Origin: a bacterium
GTDB lineage: Bacteria; UBA9089; JASEGY01
Direction: 5' to 3'
Assembly (NCBI GenBank): GCA_040753085.1
Contig: JBFMHI010000008.1
Span: forward strand, 1 to 47,228
Length of the DNA stretch: 47,228 nucleotides
Shown: positions 9,448-20,500 of the stretch, piece after piece
How positions within the stretch are numbered: position 1 is the stretch's first letter
How the letters are laid out: each line of letters starts with the position of its first letter
Program-made: the position numbers and the translations under genes
Notes under the pieces: model-generated
Databases searched by the model: none
What the model saw: the letters and a program-made list of their open reading frames with translations, nothing else
Told to the model about the DNA's origin: nothing

Positions 9448-9508
9448 TGAGGGACTGTCACTGTAGGAAGCTGGTGGTGGGTTTATCCACCACCAGCATC
9501 GATAAACC

Positions 9509-9546
9509 AAAGACCCCGGCGCTTCTCTTAGAAGACCGGGGTCTTT
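9509..9546 (+). terminator. Rho-independent terminator
   Basis: AAAGACCCCGG (9509-9519) pairs with CCGGGGTCTTT (9536-9546) and runs into TTTT. It is the duplicated copy of the terminator at 5119-5164, with the GGTGGTGG...CCACCACC hairpin again just upstream. Confidence 0.85.
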
Positions 9547-9587
9547 TGCTGTAAGGGGCAGTGATCGTCTTTAGGGTGAGATTTTGC

Positions 9588-9616
9588 TTGACATCTCCCC
9601 AACTATTTATTATAAT
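9588..9616 (+). promoter_or_regulatory. Perfect sigma-70 consensus promoter
   Basis: TTGACA (9588-9593), a 17-base spacer, then TATAAT (9611-9616), placed 73 bases before the ATPase start. The homologous stretch after copy 1 (about 5185-5230) shares the flanking GAGATTTTGCTTG but has lost the -35 and -10 words. The duplication therefore reached this far before diverging. Confidence 0.85.
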
Positions 9617-9689
9617 AAGTAATCAATATTAGCTTACCATTTAGTAAGCACTATTAAAGGTAAACAAAAGATGCTTACGGGAGAGGATA

Positions 9690-10817
9690 ATGACGCAGCT
9701 TCCATTCCCTACAGGGGTTCCAGTCACGGGAGAAGACTTAATAGGTCGAGAAAAGGATGTGGCGGATATTTGTGATCTGGTAAAATTAGGGCAGAGTGTA
9801 ATTCTTATTGCCCCTCGGAGATTTGGAAAAAGTTCTGTTTTACTGGAAGTCCTTCGGCGTTTGAAAGGGGCGGGTGTTTTGGTGGGGTTAGTGGATTTGT
9901 TTGATGTCTTATCTAAGAAGGAACTGGCTGAGAAGATTGTTGATTCAACCCTTGAAAATGTTAGGATTAAGCATTTTATTCGTCAGTTAAAGGAGGATGT
10001 AGTTAATGCCCTGAAGCAGATTGAAATAAAGCAGACCATTTCTGAGTTTGAATATACCATAGCTTTTTCAAATATGCAGAGAGACGAGAATGAGCTTCTG
10101 GAGAGTAGTCTGGACTTTCCTGAGGAATTTGCGGTCAAAAAAGGCAGACGGCTCGTCTTTGCTTATGATGAATTTTCCGATTTAGTCAAGTTAAACGGAG
10201 AATCCCTGTTAAAAAAGATGAGGGCTAAGTTTCAGAGGCACAAGAATGTTTCCTATATCTTTTCCGGGAGTCAGGAGAGTTTGATGAATGAACTCTTTTT
10301 GGGTAAGAGCAGCGCTTTTTTTCGATTTGGCAGGATATTTCGTCTAAAAGAGATACCTTTGGGGGCCTTTGCCAGATATATAGGTGACACATTTTCTAAA
10401 TTAAAGATTAGAGTCCAGGATGAGTTGATTGACAAGATATTAGGCCTGACAGGGTGTCATCCTTTCTACACTCAACTTTTATGTCAAACTATCTACCTGG
10501 CGGTTAAGGGAGAGAAAGCTAAGGTGGATGAGGCGGATATAAAAGAATGTCATTACCGGGTAATCTTAGGCGAGAAGGCTTACTTTGAGGACCTTTGGAA
10601 TAGATTGAGGGAAAGAAAATATGCCCTTTTAGTGTTAAAAAGTGTGGCCTTAGAAGAGGCGTCTCCTTATAAATTGGGACTTAATAAACAAACTGTTTAT
10701 CGAGCCTTAACAAATTTAGAACGTCGGGGTTACATTTATCGGGGGGAAAACGGTAACTATCGAATGGTGGATCCTTTCTTTCGAGATTATCTTAGATTTC
10801 GCCGGCAGGAGCAGTAG
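9690..10817 (+). CDS. AAA-family ATPase with C-terminal winged helix (archaeal-ATPase type)
   Basis: 375 residues. The N-terminus GREKDVADI and the P-loop variant APRRFGKSS (41-49), then a Walker B-like stretch ([10 protein letters not shown], about 154-163) and a sensor-like FSGSQESLM, match the PF01637-type STAND/AAA ATPases widespread in archaea and candidate-phylum bacteria. The region between P-loop and Walker B is helical. The C-terminal 80 residues form a winged helix ([18 protein letters not shown]), ending in [11 protein letters not shown]. Cytosolic. Family members are often orphan genes whose partner is unknown; some sit on mobile elements. A monocistronic unit is likely: perfect sigma-70 promoter upstream, hairpin just downstream. 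The start ATG follows a GGGAGAGGAT RBS. Confidence 0.8.
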   Translation: MTQLPFPTGVPVTGEDLIGREKDVADICDLVKLGQSVILIAPRRFGKSSVLLEVLRRLKGAGVLVGLVDLFDVLSKKELAEKIVDSTLENVRIKHFIRQLKEDVVNALKQIEIKQTISEFEYTIAFSNMQRDENELLESSLDFPEEFAVKKGRRLVFAYDEFSDLVKLNGESLLKKMRAKFQRHKNVSYIFSGSQESLMNELFLGKSSAFFRFGRIFRLKEIPLGAFARYIGDTFSKLKIRVQDELIDKILGLTGCHPFYTQLLCQTIYLAVKGEKAKVDEADIKECHYRVILGEKAYFEDLWNRLRERKYALLVLKSVALEEASPYKLGLNKQTVYRALTNLERRGYIYRGENGNYRMVDPFFRDYLRFRRQEQ

Positions 10818-10831
10818 GGGCGAAGGTGATA

Positions 10832-10858
10832 GCCAATAGGGCATTCTTCCCTATTGGC
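10832..10858 (+). terminator. Hairpin downstream of the ATPase gene
   Basis: GCCAATAGGG pairs perfectly with CCCTATTGGC around a 7-base loop, 14 bases after the stop. The downstream T-run is poor (CTCTTT), so termination is plausible but not certain. CCTATTGGCTATTGGC is itself a 7-8 base repeat like others in this window. Confidence 0.45.
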
Positions 10859-10874
10859 TATTGGCTCTTTAACC

Positions 10875-11000
10875 CAAAAGGACCAAAAGGACTAAAAGGA
10901 CCAAAAGGACTAAAAGGACTAAAAGGACTAAAAGGACTAAAAGGACCAAAAGGACCAAAAGGACTAAAAGGACCAAAAGGACTAAAAGGACCAAAGGGAC
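10875..11000 (+). repeat. 9-bp tandem repeat (AAAGGACYA), about 14 copies
   Basis: Consecutive units of AAAGGACCA or AAAGGACTA. One frame (10826-11026) reads as Lys-Gly-Pro/Leu triplets, i.e. collagen-like G-x-K, with no RBS or conserved ends. I read it as a minisatellite, not a gene. The gap 10818-11548 also holds the hairpin at 11262, a sigma-54 site and a duplicated leader; 11041-11261 shows only a stray AAGGAGGG-ATG-like word. Confidence 0.75.
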
Positions 11001-11261
11001 TATTGCCTATTGCCTTTGTGTCTTAGAGCCTTACTGGCTGAATAGTTACAAATAAAAAAGGAGGGAGATGAATGCGGTCGAAGGCTAAGCTTCATCTGGA
11101 TGAGGGAGTTTGAGATAGGGAATAGATAGAATAAGAGACAAGAACTCTTACAATCATTGGTGTTTATTTACAGGTGGTATAATCTCCACTTTGATAAATA
11201 GTTGACGAAATATTTCCCTCCCCAAGTTAACTGAATTTTACATATCCCTGAAAGATAAAAG

Positions 11262-11347
11262 CAGGTAAATAGGCTGAAGGCTGAAGGCTTTTAGGAATAA
11301 ATGCGGAGAACAGATGATTAGCCTTCAGTCTTCAGCCTATTTGCCTG
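11262..11347. repeat. Palindromic element with 7-bp period (GGCTGAA)
   Basis: The left arm, AATAGGCTGAAGGCTGAAGG plus CT (11268-11289), pairs with the right arm at 11320-11341 at 21 of 22 positions. The stem extends outward with CAGGTAAATAGG / CCTATTTGCCTG at 11 of 12 positions. Inside the arm the word GGCTGAA recurs every 7 bases. Related words appear at 25141-25178. Confidence 0.75.
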
Positions 11348-11373
11348 AATAGTTACAAAAAATTTATAGATAG

Positions 11374-11390
11374 TTGGCACAAAAATTGCT
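11374..11390 (+). promoter_or_regulatory. Sigma-54-type promoter before the giant secreted protein
   Basis: TTGGCACAAAAATTGCT fits TGGCAC-N5-TTGCT exactly, with GG (11376-11377) and GC (11388-11389) 10 bases apart. It lies about 160 bases before the giant gene's ATG, with the duplicated heptamer leader between. No enhancer-binding regulator gene is in this window. Confidence 0.7.
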
Positions 11391-11401
11391 GTATCAATAA
11401 G

Positions 11402-11558
11402 AGGCAGGGAGTATCGAGCATCGAGGATCGAGCATCGAGCTCCGAATTAGAAGGGGAGGCTGATTAATGAAGATTAAGGCAGGGAGTATCGAGCGTCGAG
11501 GATCGAGCATCGAGCATCGAGCTCCGAATTAGAAGGGGAGGCTGATTAATGAAGATTA
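11402..11558 (+). repeat. Tandemly duplicated leader: heptamer repeat + RBS + start
   Basis: Copy 1 (11402-11476) and copy 2 (11477-11558) each contain AGGCAGGGAGT, an ATCGAGN array, TCCGAATTAGAAGGGGAGG and ATGAAGATTA. They differ by one 7-bp unit (four units against five) plus one base. The copy-1 ATG (11467) opens a 21-codon frame ending at TAG 11530-11532, out of frame with the true gene. The copy-2 ATG (11549) starts the 3,540-residue protein. Confidence 0.85.
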
Positions 11559-14500
11559 GAAAACCGACGATAATAGCTACCTTATTCTTAACTTTAGGGG
11601 TCATTTTTGGTTTAGGGATAGGCGATGCCGAGGCAGGCGTCAATGTCACCTTTAACCCCTCCCGCACGGCTCTCTCACCAGGAGAGACCTTCTGGGTCAC
11701 CGTGGATGTGGATCAGGTTGACAGCCCTATGTCCAGTGTCCATCTTAATGCCGTGGAGTTTGATGCCACCCGTCTTGAGGTCAAGGCTTACGAGGTGGGA
11801 GATCTGATGACCAGACCAGGGACCTATGTAGGCGGTTATGTTGACAATGAGCCAAATTGGCAGGGGAAAGGCTACGCTAACCTTCTTGTCCGTGAGTCGG
11901 GAACTTCTCCGGTGGGCGTCACCGGGTCCGGCTCGGTGGTCAAGGTAAAGTTTCAGGTAAGATCTGGGGTTAGCGGAACCGCCAAGATAGGTCTGACGGC
12001 AGAGCCTCAGAACCCTCTTGTTTCCTACAGGATTTTTCTAAAGGAGGTCTCTGGTAAAGAAATACCGGTCGATTCTATAACGCCTACTACGGTTCAGATT
12101 ATGGGCCCACCTTCGCCGCCAACCAATCTGACGGCCACCACCGTGTCGAGCAGCCAGATCAGACTAAACTGGACAGACTCCTCGGATAATGAGGACGTCT
12201 TTGTTATTGAAAGGAAAGCTCCCGGGGCGTCATCCTATAGTGAAGTGACTACTGTCTCTGCTAATACGGAAGAATGGTTTGATACGGGTTTAGCTCCCAA
12301 CATTCAATATTGTTACCGGGTAAAGGCCCGTAATGCGGTGGGTGATTCAAATGCCTCCAACGAGTCATGTGCCACCACCCAGGACGTGGCCCCCTCCAAC
12401 CCTACCGGGCTGACGGCTACCTCTAAATCAACCAGTCGAATCGATCTGGCCTGGAATGATCTTGCTAATGAGGCGGGCTATGCCATTCAGGCCAGAACAG
12501 CCACAACTTCCTTTGCCGACATAGATACTGTTTCGGCCAACACCACTTCTTACTCTCATACCGGCCTTTCTACCAATACTACTTACTATTACCAGATACG
12601 GGCCTTTAATGCTATTGGTGTTTCCGGGTATTCCTCGACCGCGGAGGCCACCACTTACGATAATCCGCCCACCGCACCAACCGGCCTGGTTCTTTCCGGT
12701 GTTACGGCTAACAAGATAGATTTCAACTGGACGGATAATTCAAATAATGAAGCCGGCTTTGAGATCGAAAGAAAGACAGAGACCCAACCCTCTTACAGTT
12801 TGATAGATACGGTGGGCGCTGGAGTAACCAACTTCAGCAACACCGGCCTTGATCCTAATACCCATTATTACTACAGGGTCAGGGCCTGGAGTGTGAATAT
12901 CGCCGGAGATAAGAATTGGTCCCCTTATTCCAATGCGGCTGATACCACCACCCTAGATATCCCACCTAATGCCCCCAGCGGATTGAGGGCCACCCCTAAT
13001 TCAAGCAGCCAGATCACCCTTGATTGGACCGATAACTCGAATAATGAAACCGGTTTTAAGATCGAACGCCGAACAGCCGCTACCTCCTTTACGGAAATAG
13101 GCGCTTCTTCAGCTAATGTGAATCAATTTATTGATACAGGTCTTTCTCCAAATACAATTTACTACTATCAGGTCAGGGCCTATAACAACGCTGGGAATTC
13201 AGGTTATTCTAATACGGCCTTGGCTACGACTAACGATGTCCCACCTGCCCCACCCGGCAACCTCCAGGCGGCGGCTATTTCAGACAGTCGAATTGATCTT
13301 TTTTGGGCAGACAACTCCGGTAATGAGGATGGCTTTATTATTGAGAGGGGTTCGGCTGAGGGCGGTCCTTTTTCTAAGGTTGGCGAGGTAGATACGGGAA
13401 CAACTACTTACAGCAATACGGGGCTTACTCCCAGAACCACTTATTACTACCGGGTAAAAGCCTATAATGGCCTCGGCCACTCGGCTCCCTCGAATGTGGC
13501 CAACGCCACGACTAATGACACCTTTCCCGCGGCCCCGTCCAATCTTAGCCTTTCTGATACTGGCATTTACTCCCTCAGGCTTAATTGGTCGGACAATGCT
13601 AATAATGAGACCGGTTTCCGGATCGAGAGAAAGACGGCCGGGGGTGCCTATATTCCAGTAGCCGAGATACCGGCGGCCAATACTACCACTTATCTTGATA
13701 CGGGCCTTAATCCGGAGACAACTTATACCTACCGGGTCAGGGCCTATAATGGGGCGGGCAACTCGGGTTATTCCAACGAGGCCTCAGGGACTACCCTTCC
13801 CTCTCACTACACCCTTACGGTCAGCTCTATTTATGGAAGTCCGGCGCCGGGTGTAGGCCCTCATTCTTATGCTTCAGGGGCCTCAGTCACGGCTTCGGTT
13901 AGTTCGCCAGTTATTAATGGCACCACCCGCTATGTCTGCACCGGTTGGACCGGCACAGGTTCAGTCCCGGCCAGCGGAGGTGGCACCACCGTTACTTTCA
14001 ATATTACCCAGACTTCGACTATTGCCTGGCAGTGGCGGGTTGAATACCAGCTCCTCACCGCCGTAAACAACCCTGAGTGGGGAGAGATATCACCAACCTC
14101 TGGAGGGTGGTATGAAGCCGACACCCAGGTCACTATCACCGCTACCCCAAAGACAGGCTATACTTTTTCGGGTTGGGCTGGCCACCTTTCTGGTTCGACC
14201 AATCCTGCTTCTCTGACTATGAACGGTCCCAAGTCAGTCGCCGCCAATTTCACCTCAGGCGGAGGCCCAACCGGTCAATGCGGGCTGACGGTCGTTTCTA
14301 TCTATGGGAGCCCTTCGCCTGGTGTGGGAACTCATTCGTATGACAGTGGCACTTTTCTCACTGCCTCGGTTACCTCACCAGTAAGTGGCGGAGCCGGGAT
14401 TCAATATGTCTGCACCGGCTGGACCGGAACCGGTTCTGTCCCGGCCAGCGGCGCTGACACAAGTGTTTTCTTTAACCTCACTCAAGATTCTACCATCACC

Positions 14501-17500
14501 TGGAACTGGAAGACAGAGTACTATTTGACCACCTCAGTTAATCCGTCAGGGGCCGGAGGTGTCACTCCCTCTTCTGGTTGGTATAAGGCGGGGGAGACGG
14601 TTAACTTGGCGGCTGTGCCTGAGGGATGCTTTACCTTCTTGGGGTGGACGGGCGACCTCTCCGGCCCAACCAATCCAAGCCCTCTGAGTATGAACGGCCC
14701 CAGGTCAGTCGCCGCCAACTTTAGCGGCCGCATGTGTCACGGGGCTGACGATAACTGTGATGATCAGATAGATAACTGGGAGCTGTTAGACCATATTGAC
14801 CGGTGGGCGAATAACCAGGTGGATAATTGGGACTTACTTGATGCCATTGATATCTGGACCAGAGGGAGTGGGGCTTGTTCGGCCCCTGCCTCTGTTCCTG
14901 CCTTCTCTCCACCGCTTTTTAGAAGTCCTCCAAGGGCTTCATCGAACCCTCAGGTTACCGTTATCAGAACCCTGGATTGTTCCTCTGAGACCGCCATAGG
15001 GGGAGAGCTGGCCGTGGATGTTGATGAGTCTAACAAACCTAAGGGGATCATCATCGAGGAGTATATCCCGGTTAACTGGACTCTAATTTCTTCCAACCCT
15101 GACCCTGATGTCTTTAACCCCGCCACTGGCAAAGTGAGCTGGGTTTTCTATGGTTCCGGAATAACTGATCGGACTATCACTTACCAGGTTCAGGTAGGAA
15201 GTGGCAGCAAGGGCTTCAGGGGGCAGGTGTTTTACAATGACCCGACCGGGACCCCAATAACCAGGGATATCGAGGGAGATACCTCCTGCGAAGAAGAAGT
15301 TACCCTGACCGTTGTTTCTCCCTACGACAGCCCCTCGCCTGCAGCCGGAGTCCATTCTTATTCCCCGGGGACATCGGTGACCGCTTCGGTGACCTCTCCC
15401 GTAAGCGGCCCGGCCGGCACCCGTTATGTCTGTATGGGTTGGATAGGCACTGGCTCAGTGCCGAGCAGTGGCAGTAATACCAGCCTCACTTTTACCATTA
15501 ATCAGGATTCCACTCTAACCTGGAACTGGAAGACAGAATACTATCTGACCACCTCGGTTAGTCCAGCCGGGGGAGGGACCATTAGCCCTTCCTCAGGCTG
15601 GTATGAAAGTGGTCAATCGGTGGCCCTAACGGCTGTGCCGGCGAGCGGCTATCATTTTTCCGGCTGGAGCGGTGATCTCTCCGGGATGACTAATCCGACT
15701 AGTCTAATTATGTCCGGTCCTAAATCAGTTACCGCTAACTTTAACCGTCCGCCGGTGGCTAATGCCGGTTCGGATCAAACGGTTGGTCTTGGGAGCCTGG
15801 TTGTTTTAGATGGTTCCTTAAGCAGTGATCCGGATGGTAATCCCCTCACCTATCAATGGACCCAAACCGCTGGACCAGCAGTTACCCTTTCTAATCCCAC
15901 TGCTCAGAAGCCAACCTTTACCCCATTAACACCCGACCGCTACCATTTTCGATTAGTCGTCAATGACGGTCAACTGGACAGCAATCCGGATGAGGTAATT
16001 ATCACGGTAACGGCCTGTGTCAACCAGTATGCCCTTACGGTATCTTCCGCTTATGACAGCCCGTCTCCTTCCACAGGGACACATTGTTACCCTCCGGGGA
16101 CACCGATTACCGCTTCAGTAACCTCGCCGGTCAGCGACGGGACTGGTGTTCGCTATGTCTGCACCGGCTGGACCGGAACCGGTTCTGTCCCGGTCAGCGG
16201 CCCCGGAACAAGCATCGATTTTACTATCACTCAAGATTCAACCATCACATGGCATTGGAAAACTGAATATCAGCTAACTACTTCAGTTAACCCTGGCGGG
16301 GCCGGGACCATATCCCCGGCCGCCGGCTGGTATGAAGAGGGAATAATTTTAGCGGTCAAGGCCATTCCCTCTACCGGCTATGCCTTTACCGCCTGGAGCG
16401 GCGATCTTTCCGGATCAAACAGTTCTACTTCTTTGACCATGAATCTTCCGAAAACCATCACGGCCAACTTTCAACTAGTGCAGCTTATGGTGGTCAGCCT
16501 TAATGCCCCGGCTGAGGTTATTTACGACAGCGCTTTCACAGCCGCCGTAAATATAAATCAGATAAGCTCCCTTGATCACGGGAATATCCAGCTTGACTTT
16601 GACTCTAATCTTTTTAAACTTCTCTCCTTAGATAAGGGGAGTTTGATCTCGGGGGCCAGTTCAATCAGCAGCCTGTCAGGCGCCTGGTTTTTCTTTGATC
16701 TGCCTGAGGGCCCTGGGGTAAGCGGAGCCGGAACCTTGATGGAGGCAAAGTTCAAGGCCATTGGACCGCCCTCCTCGGTAGGTAAGATTGATATCTCGGA
16801 CATCTCGCTGGGAGATGCGGCCGGTCAGGAGATAGTAGTAAACTCTGTGGTGGGGACGGAGGTGAAGATAAAGATTATTGATGATAAGCCTGCTCCGCCG
16901 ACTAACCTTAAGGGGGAGGTCATTTCCCTGACCAGGATCGATCTGAGCTGGTCGGATAATTCAACTAATGAAGCCGGCTTTGAGATTGAACAAAAAAAAG
17001 GCACAGGCGGATATAGCTGGCTGGCCACTATCTCCGCTGGGGTTACTTTCTATTCTGATCAGCCTTTGTCTCCGGAGACTACTTACTGTTATCGGGTGAG
17101 GGCTTATAACAACCATGGCTATTCAGACTGGTCAAATGAGAGGTGTGCCACTACCACCGAGATGCCTCCGCCAAAACCGACCAATCTCAAGGCGGCGGCT
17201 GTTTCGCCTAACCAGATTGATCTGACCTGGAATGAAAATTCGGCTAATAACGAGCGGGGGTTCAAGGTAGAACGGAGTCTTACGGGCGGTGGGGCGGGAT
17301 TTTCTCAAATTGGTGAGGTGTCGGCCAATGTGACCGTCTATCAGGACCAGGGGCTTAATCCCAAGACCACCTATTTTTATCGGGTCAAGGCCTGGAACAA
17401 TCAAGGCGATTCGCCTTATTCCAGTGAGGCCTCAGCCACTACCCTTAGAGAAACCGGGCTCAAGATTAATGCCCCTGAGACTGTAGTTACTCAGGCCAGC

Positions 17501-20500
17501 TTTAAGGCCGTGGTAGAAGTGACGGCGGTTGATGATCTGAGTCTGGTCAGCTTCCGGATGAGCTTTGACCCAACTGTCCTTCGGCTTATTTCCACGGAGG
17601 CGGGGGATTTGATATCTTCCCTCAATCCAACTATCAGTTCTACTAATGCCTCAGGCAAAAGCACCCTCTGGATCAATATCCCCGGCGGGGTAAGCGGCTC
17701 TGGAGGATTGGTCAAGTTCGGTTTTGAGGCCATAGGGGCCGTCGGAGACTCAAGCCGGATCGAACTGGATAGCCTAATGTTAGTAGATAAGGCGGGTAGT
17801 AATATTCAGGTTGATTCGGTCCGGCCGGTCCAGGTGACCATAACCGGCAGCCCACCGCCTTCACCCACTAATTTGAGCGTAACTAGATTTGGGCAGAATA
17901 GTATCACCCTCGCCTGGCAGGACAACGCCTATAATGAAACAGGCTTTATTCTCGAAAGAAAAACCTCTCCTTATGCGGTGATAGCTATTCTCCCCGCTAA
18001 CATCACTACTTATACCGATAGGGGTCTTTCTCCCGGTACTCTTTACTATTATCGGGTCAAGGCCTACAATGATTTTGGTGAATCCGGTTATTCCAATGAA
18101 GTTACACCTACCTGCTGCCCTTCTTTACCTGTTCCCCCAACCCATCTTACGGCGGCGATTATATCCAGCCGCCAGGTGGAGCTGGGGTGGTGGGACAATT
18201 CTGATAACGAAGCTGGTTTTAAGATCGAAAGAAGCCTAGCCACCAGTGGACTATATTCTGAGATAGCCGCTGTTCCCACCAACGTCAAAAGTTACATAGA
18301 TACGGGCGTATCACCCTGTATCTCTTATTCTTACCGGGTCAAGGCTTACAACGAGGCTGGTGATTCTGATTATTCTAATGAGACCACTATTACCGCTCAG
18401 GGGAGTCCTGAATCTCCCTTAGGGCTGACAGGAGAGGCGGTCTCATTTACCCAGGTAAATCTTTCCTGGCCGGATTCAGATAATGAGGCCGGATATAAGA
18501 TTGAAAGAAGCCAAAAGGGAACCAGCTTTACTCAGATAGGCATAGTGGACGCTAATGTCACTTCTTACAGCGACAGCGGACTTAACCCAGAGGTGGCTTA
18601 TTGCTACCGAGTTAGGGCCTATAATGAATGCGGAGAATCAAACTATACTAATGAAGTGTGTCTCACCACGGGCGTGATGGTCAAAGTCGTAGCTCCAGCC
18701 ACTGTTTCCTATGGAACTACCTTTGAAGCCTCAATAGAGGTCAGCCATGTGACCAGCCTGGATATTCTCCGGTTTAAATTGGAATTTAACCCCTCTGTCC
18801 TCCAGGTGGTTCCTCCGGTAAACAAAGGAACGTTAACCTCTCCGGTAGTGGAACCTATGGCTAACATTCAAAATGGAGAGGGGTGGCTGATGGCCATCAT
18901 TAATCTGCCCGGAACGGCGGGCGTAAGCGGAGAAGGTTCAGTGGCCATAATAGAATTTAAAGCGATAGGGACTAATGGAGCCGTAAGTGAGCTTCAATTA
19001 CCGGAATTTAATATGGGAGATAGTCTCACCAATCCAATCCCTATTGGGGAAATCATTCCAGCCCGGGTGGAGGTAATAGGCGGGCCACCTCAGTCCCCTT
19101 ACAATCTAAAGGCCACCGCCATATCAGAAACTGGAATTGAGCTTGCCTGGCAGAGCCGCCCTGGAGATAAGCTCGGTTTTATTATTGAAAAGAGAAAGTT
19201 AGGTGAGACCTTCGGTGAACTAACCCGGCTGCCGGCTAATGTGACGACTTATACTGACTCCAACCTTGAATCTGAAACGACTTACTGCTATCAAGTCAAG
19301 GCCTACAATAACTATGGTGAGTCTGGTCTGTCCAATGAGGCCTGTGCTATTACGCCGGGACCGTTGGCGCCGCCGGATAATCTCTCGGCCGCGGCTGAAT
19401 CAAGTAGTCAGATCAGGCTCAATTGGATGGATAATTCTACTAATGAGACCGGATTTAAGATCGAAAGGCGAAAAAAGGGCAGTAATATCTGGAATCAAAT
19501 AGGCGCTACTCCGGCTAATGCCACGACCTATTTAGACAGCGGTCTGGAATCAGAGACCACTTATTACTACCAGGTCAGGGCTTATGAGGGGGCCAGGCAT
19601 TCGGGGTATTCCAATGAGGCCTCGGCCACCACGCCTGGTTCTCTGCCGGCGGCGCCGGACAATTTGCGGGGACAGGAAGTGCTTCATAACCAGATAAAGA
19701 TAACCTGGCGGGATAATTCGACTAATGAAACAGGTTTTAAGATTGAGAAGAGAACAGGGGCGGCCGGGTCATTTGACCAAATAGATACTGTCTTTGCCGG
19801 GGTGACTGTTTATCAGGATACTGATGTTAATCCGGAGACTTCATATTACTATCGGGTCAGGGCCTACAATCAAGGGGGGGATTCGGCCTATTCCAATATA
19901 GTTTCTCTTCAGACCCCGCCGTCACCTCCAGTGCCGCCCAGTGACCTTACGGCAAACGCTGTTTCCAGCAGCCGGATAGATCTTTTCTGGCAGGATAATT
20001 CCCTGAATGAAGACGGCTTTAAGATCGAACGACGTCTTGACCTGCCCGATAACTGGGTTCAGATCAAAAAGGTGGGGGCGGAGGTAAATCAATATCACGA
20101 TATTGAGGTAAGCCATTCTACAACTTATTACTATCGAGTGAGGGCCTCCAGTGATAAAACAGGCGATTCCGAATATTCCAACATAGCTTCGGTTGCCACG
20201 TCTCCTTTGCCAGAAATCTCCCCGGTCAAGTTGGCCTTTGCCTCGGATAGAACAGGGGATTATGAAGTCTACCTGATGGATGATAATGGGGGGGCAGTGA
20301 CTCAACTGACTGATGCACCCGAGGCCCAGGATTGGCAGCCGGCCATCTCTCCCGATGGAACTAAAGTGGTCTTTGTTTCCGATCGAGAAGGTAGTTATGA
20401 TATCTACTTGATGGGGGCGGGAGGGACCAGCTTGACAAGATTAACCAGTGATCCGGCTGAGGATATTGAGCCTGCCTTTTCGCCTGATGGAACTCAGATA

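Noticed and set aside
10826-11026. Collagen-like protein of 66 residues
   Set aside because: Product of a 9-bp minisatellite; no RBS or signal, and the ends are intergenic hairpin sequence.
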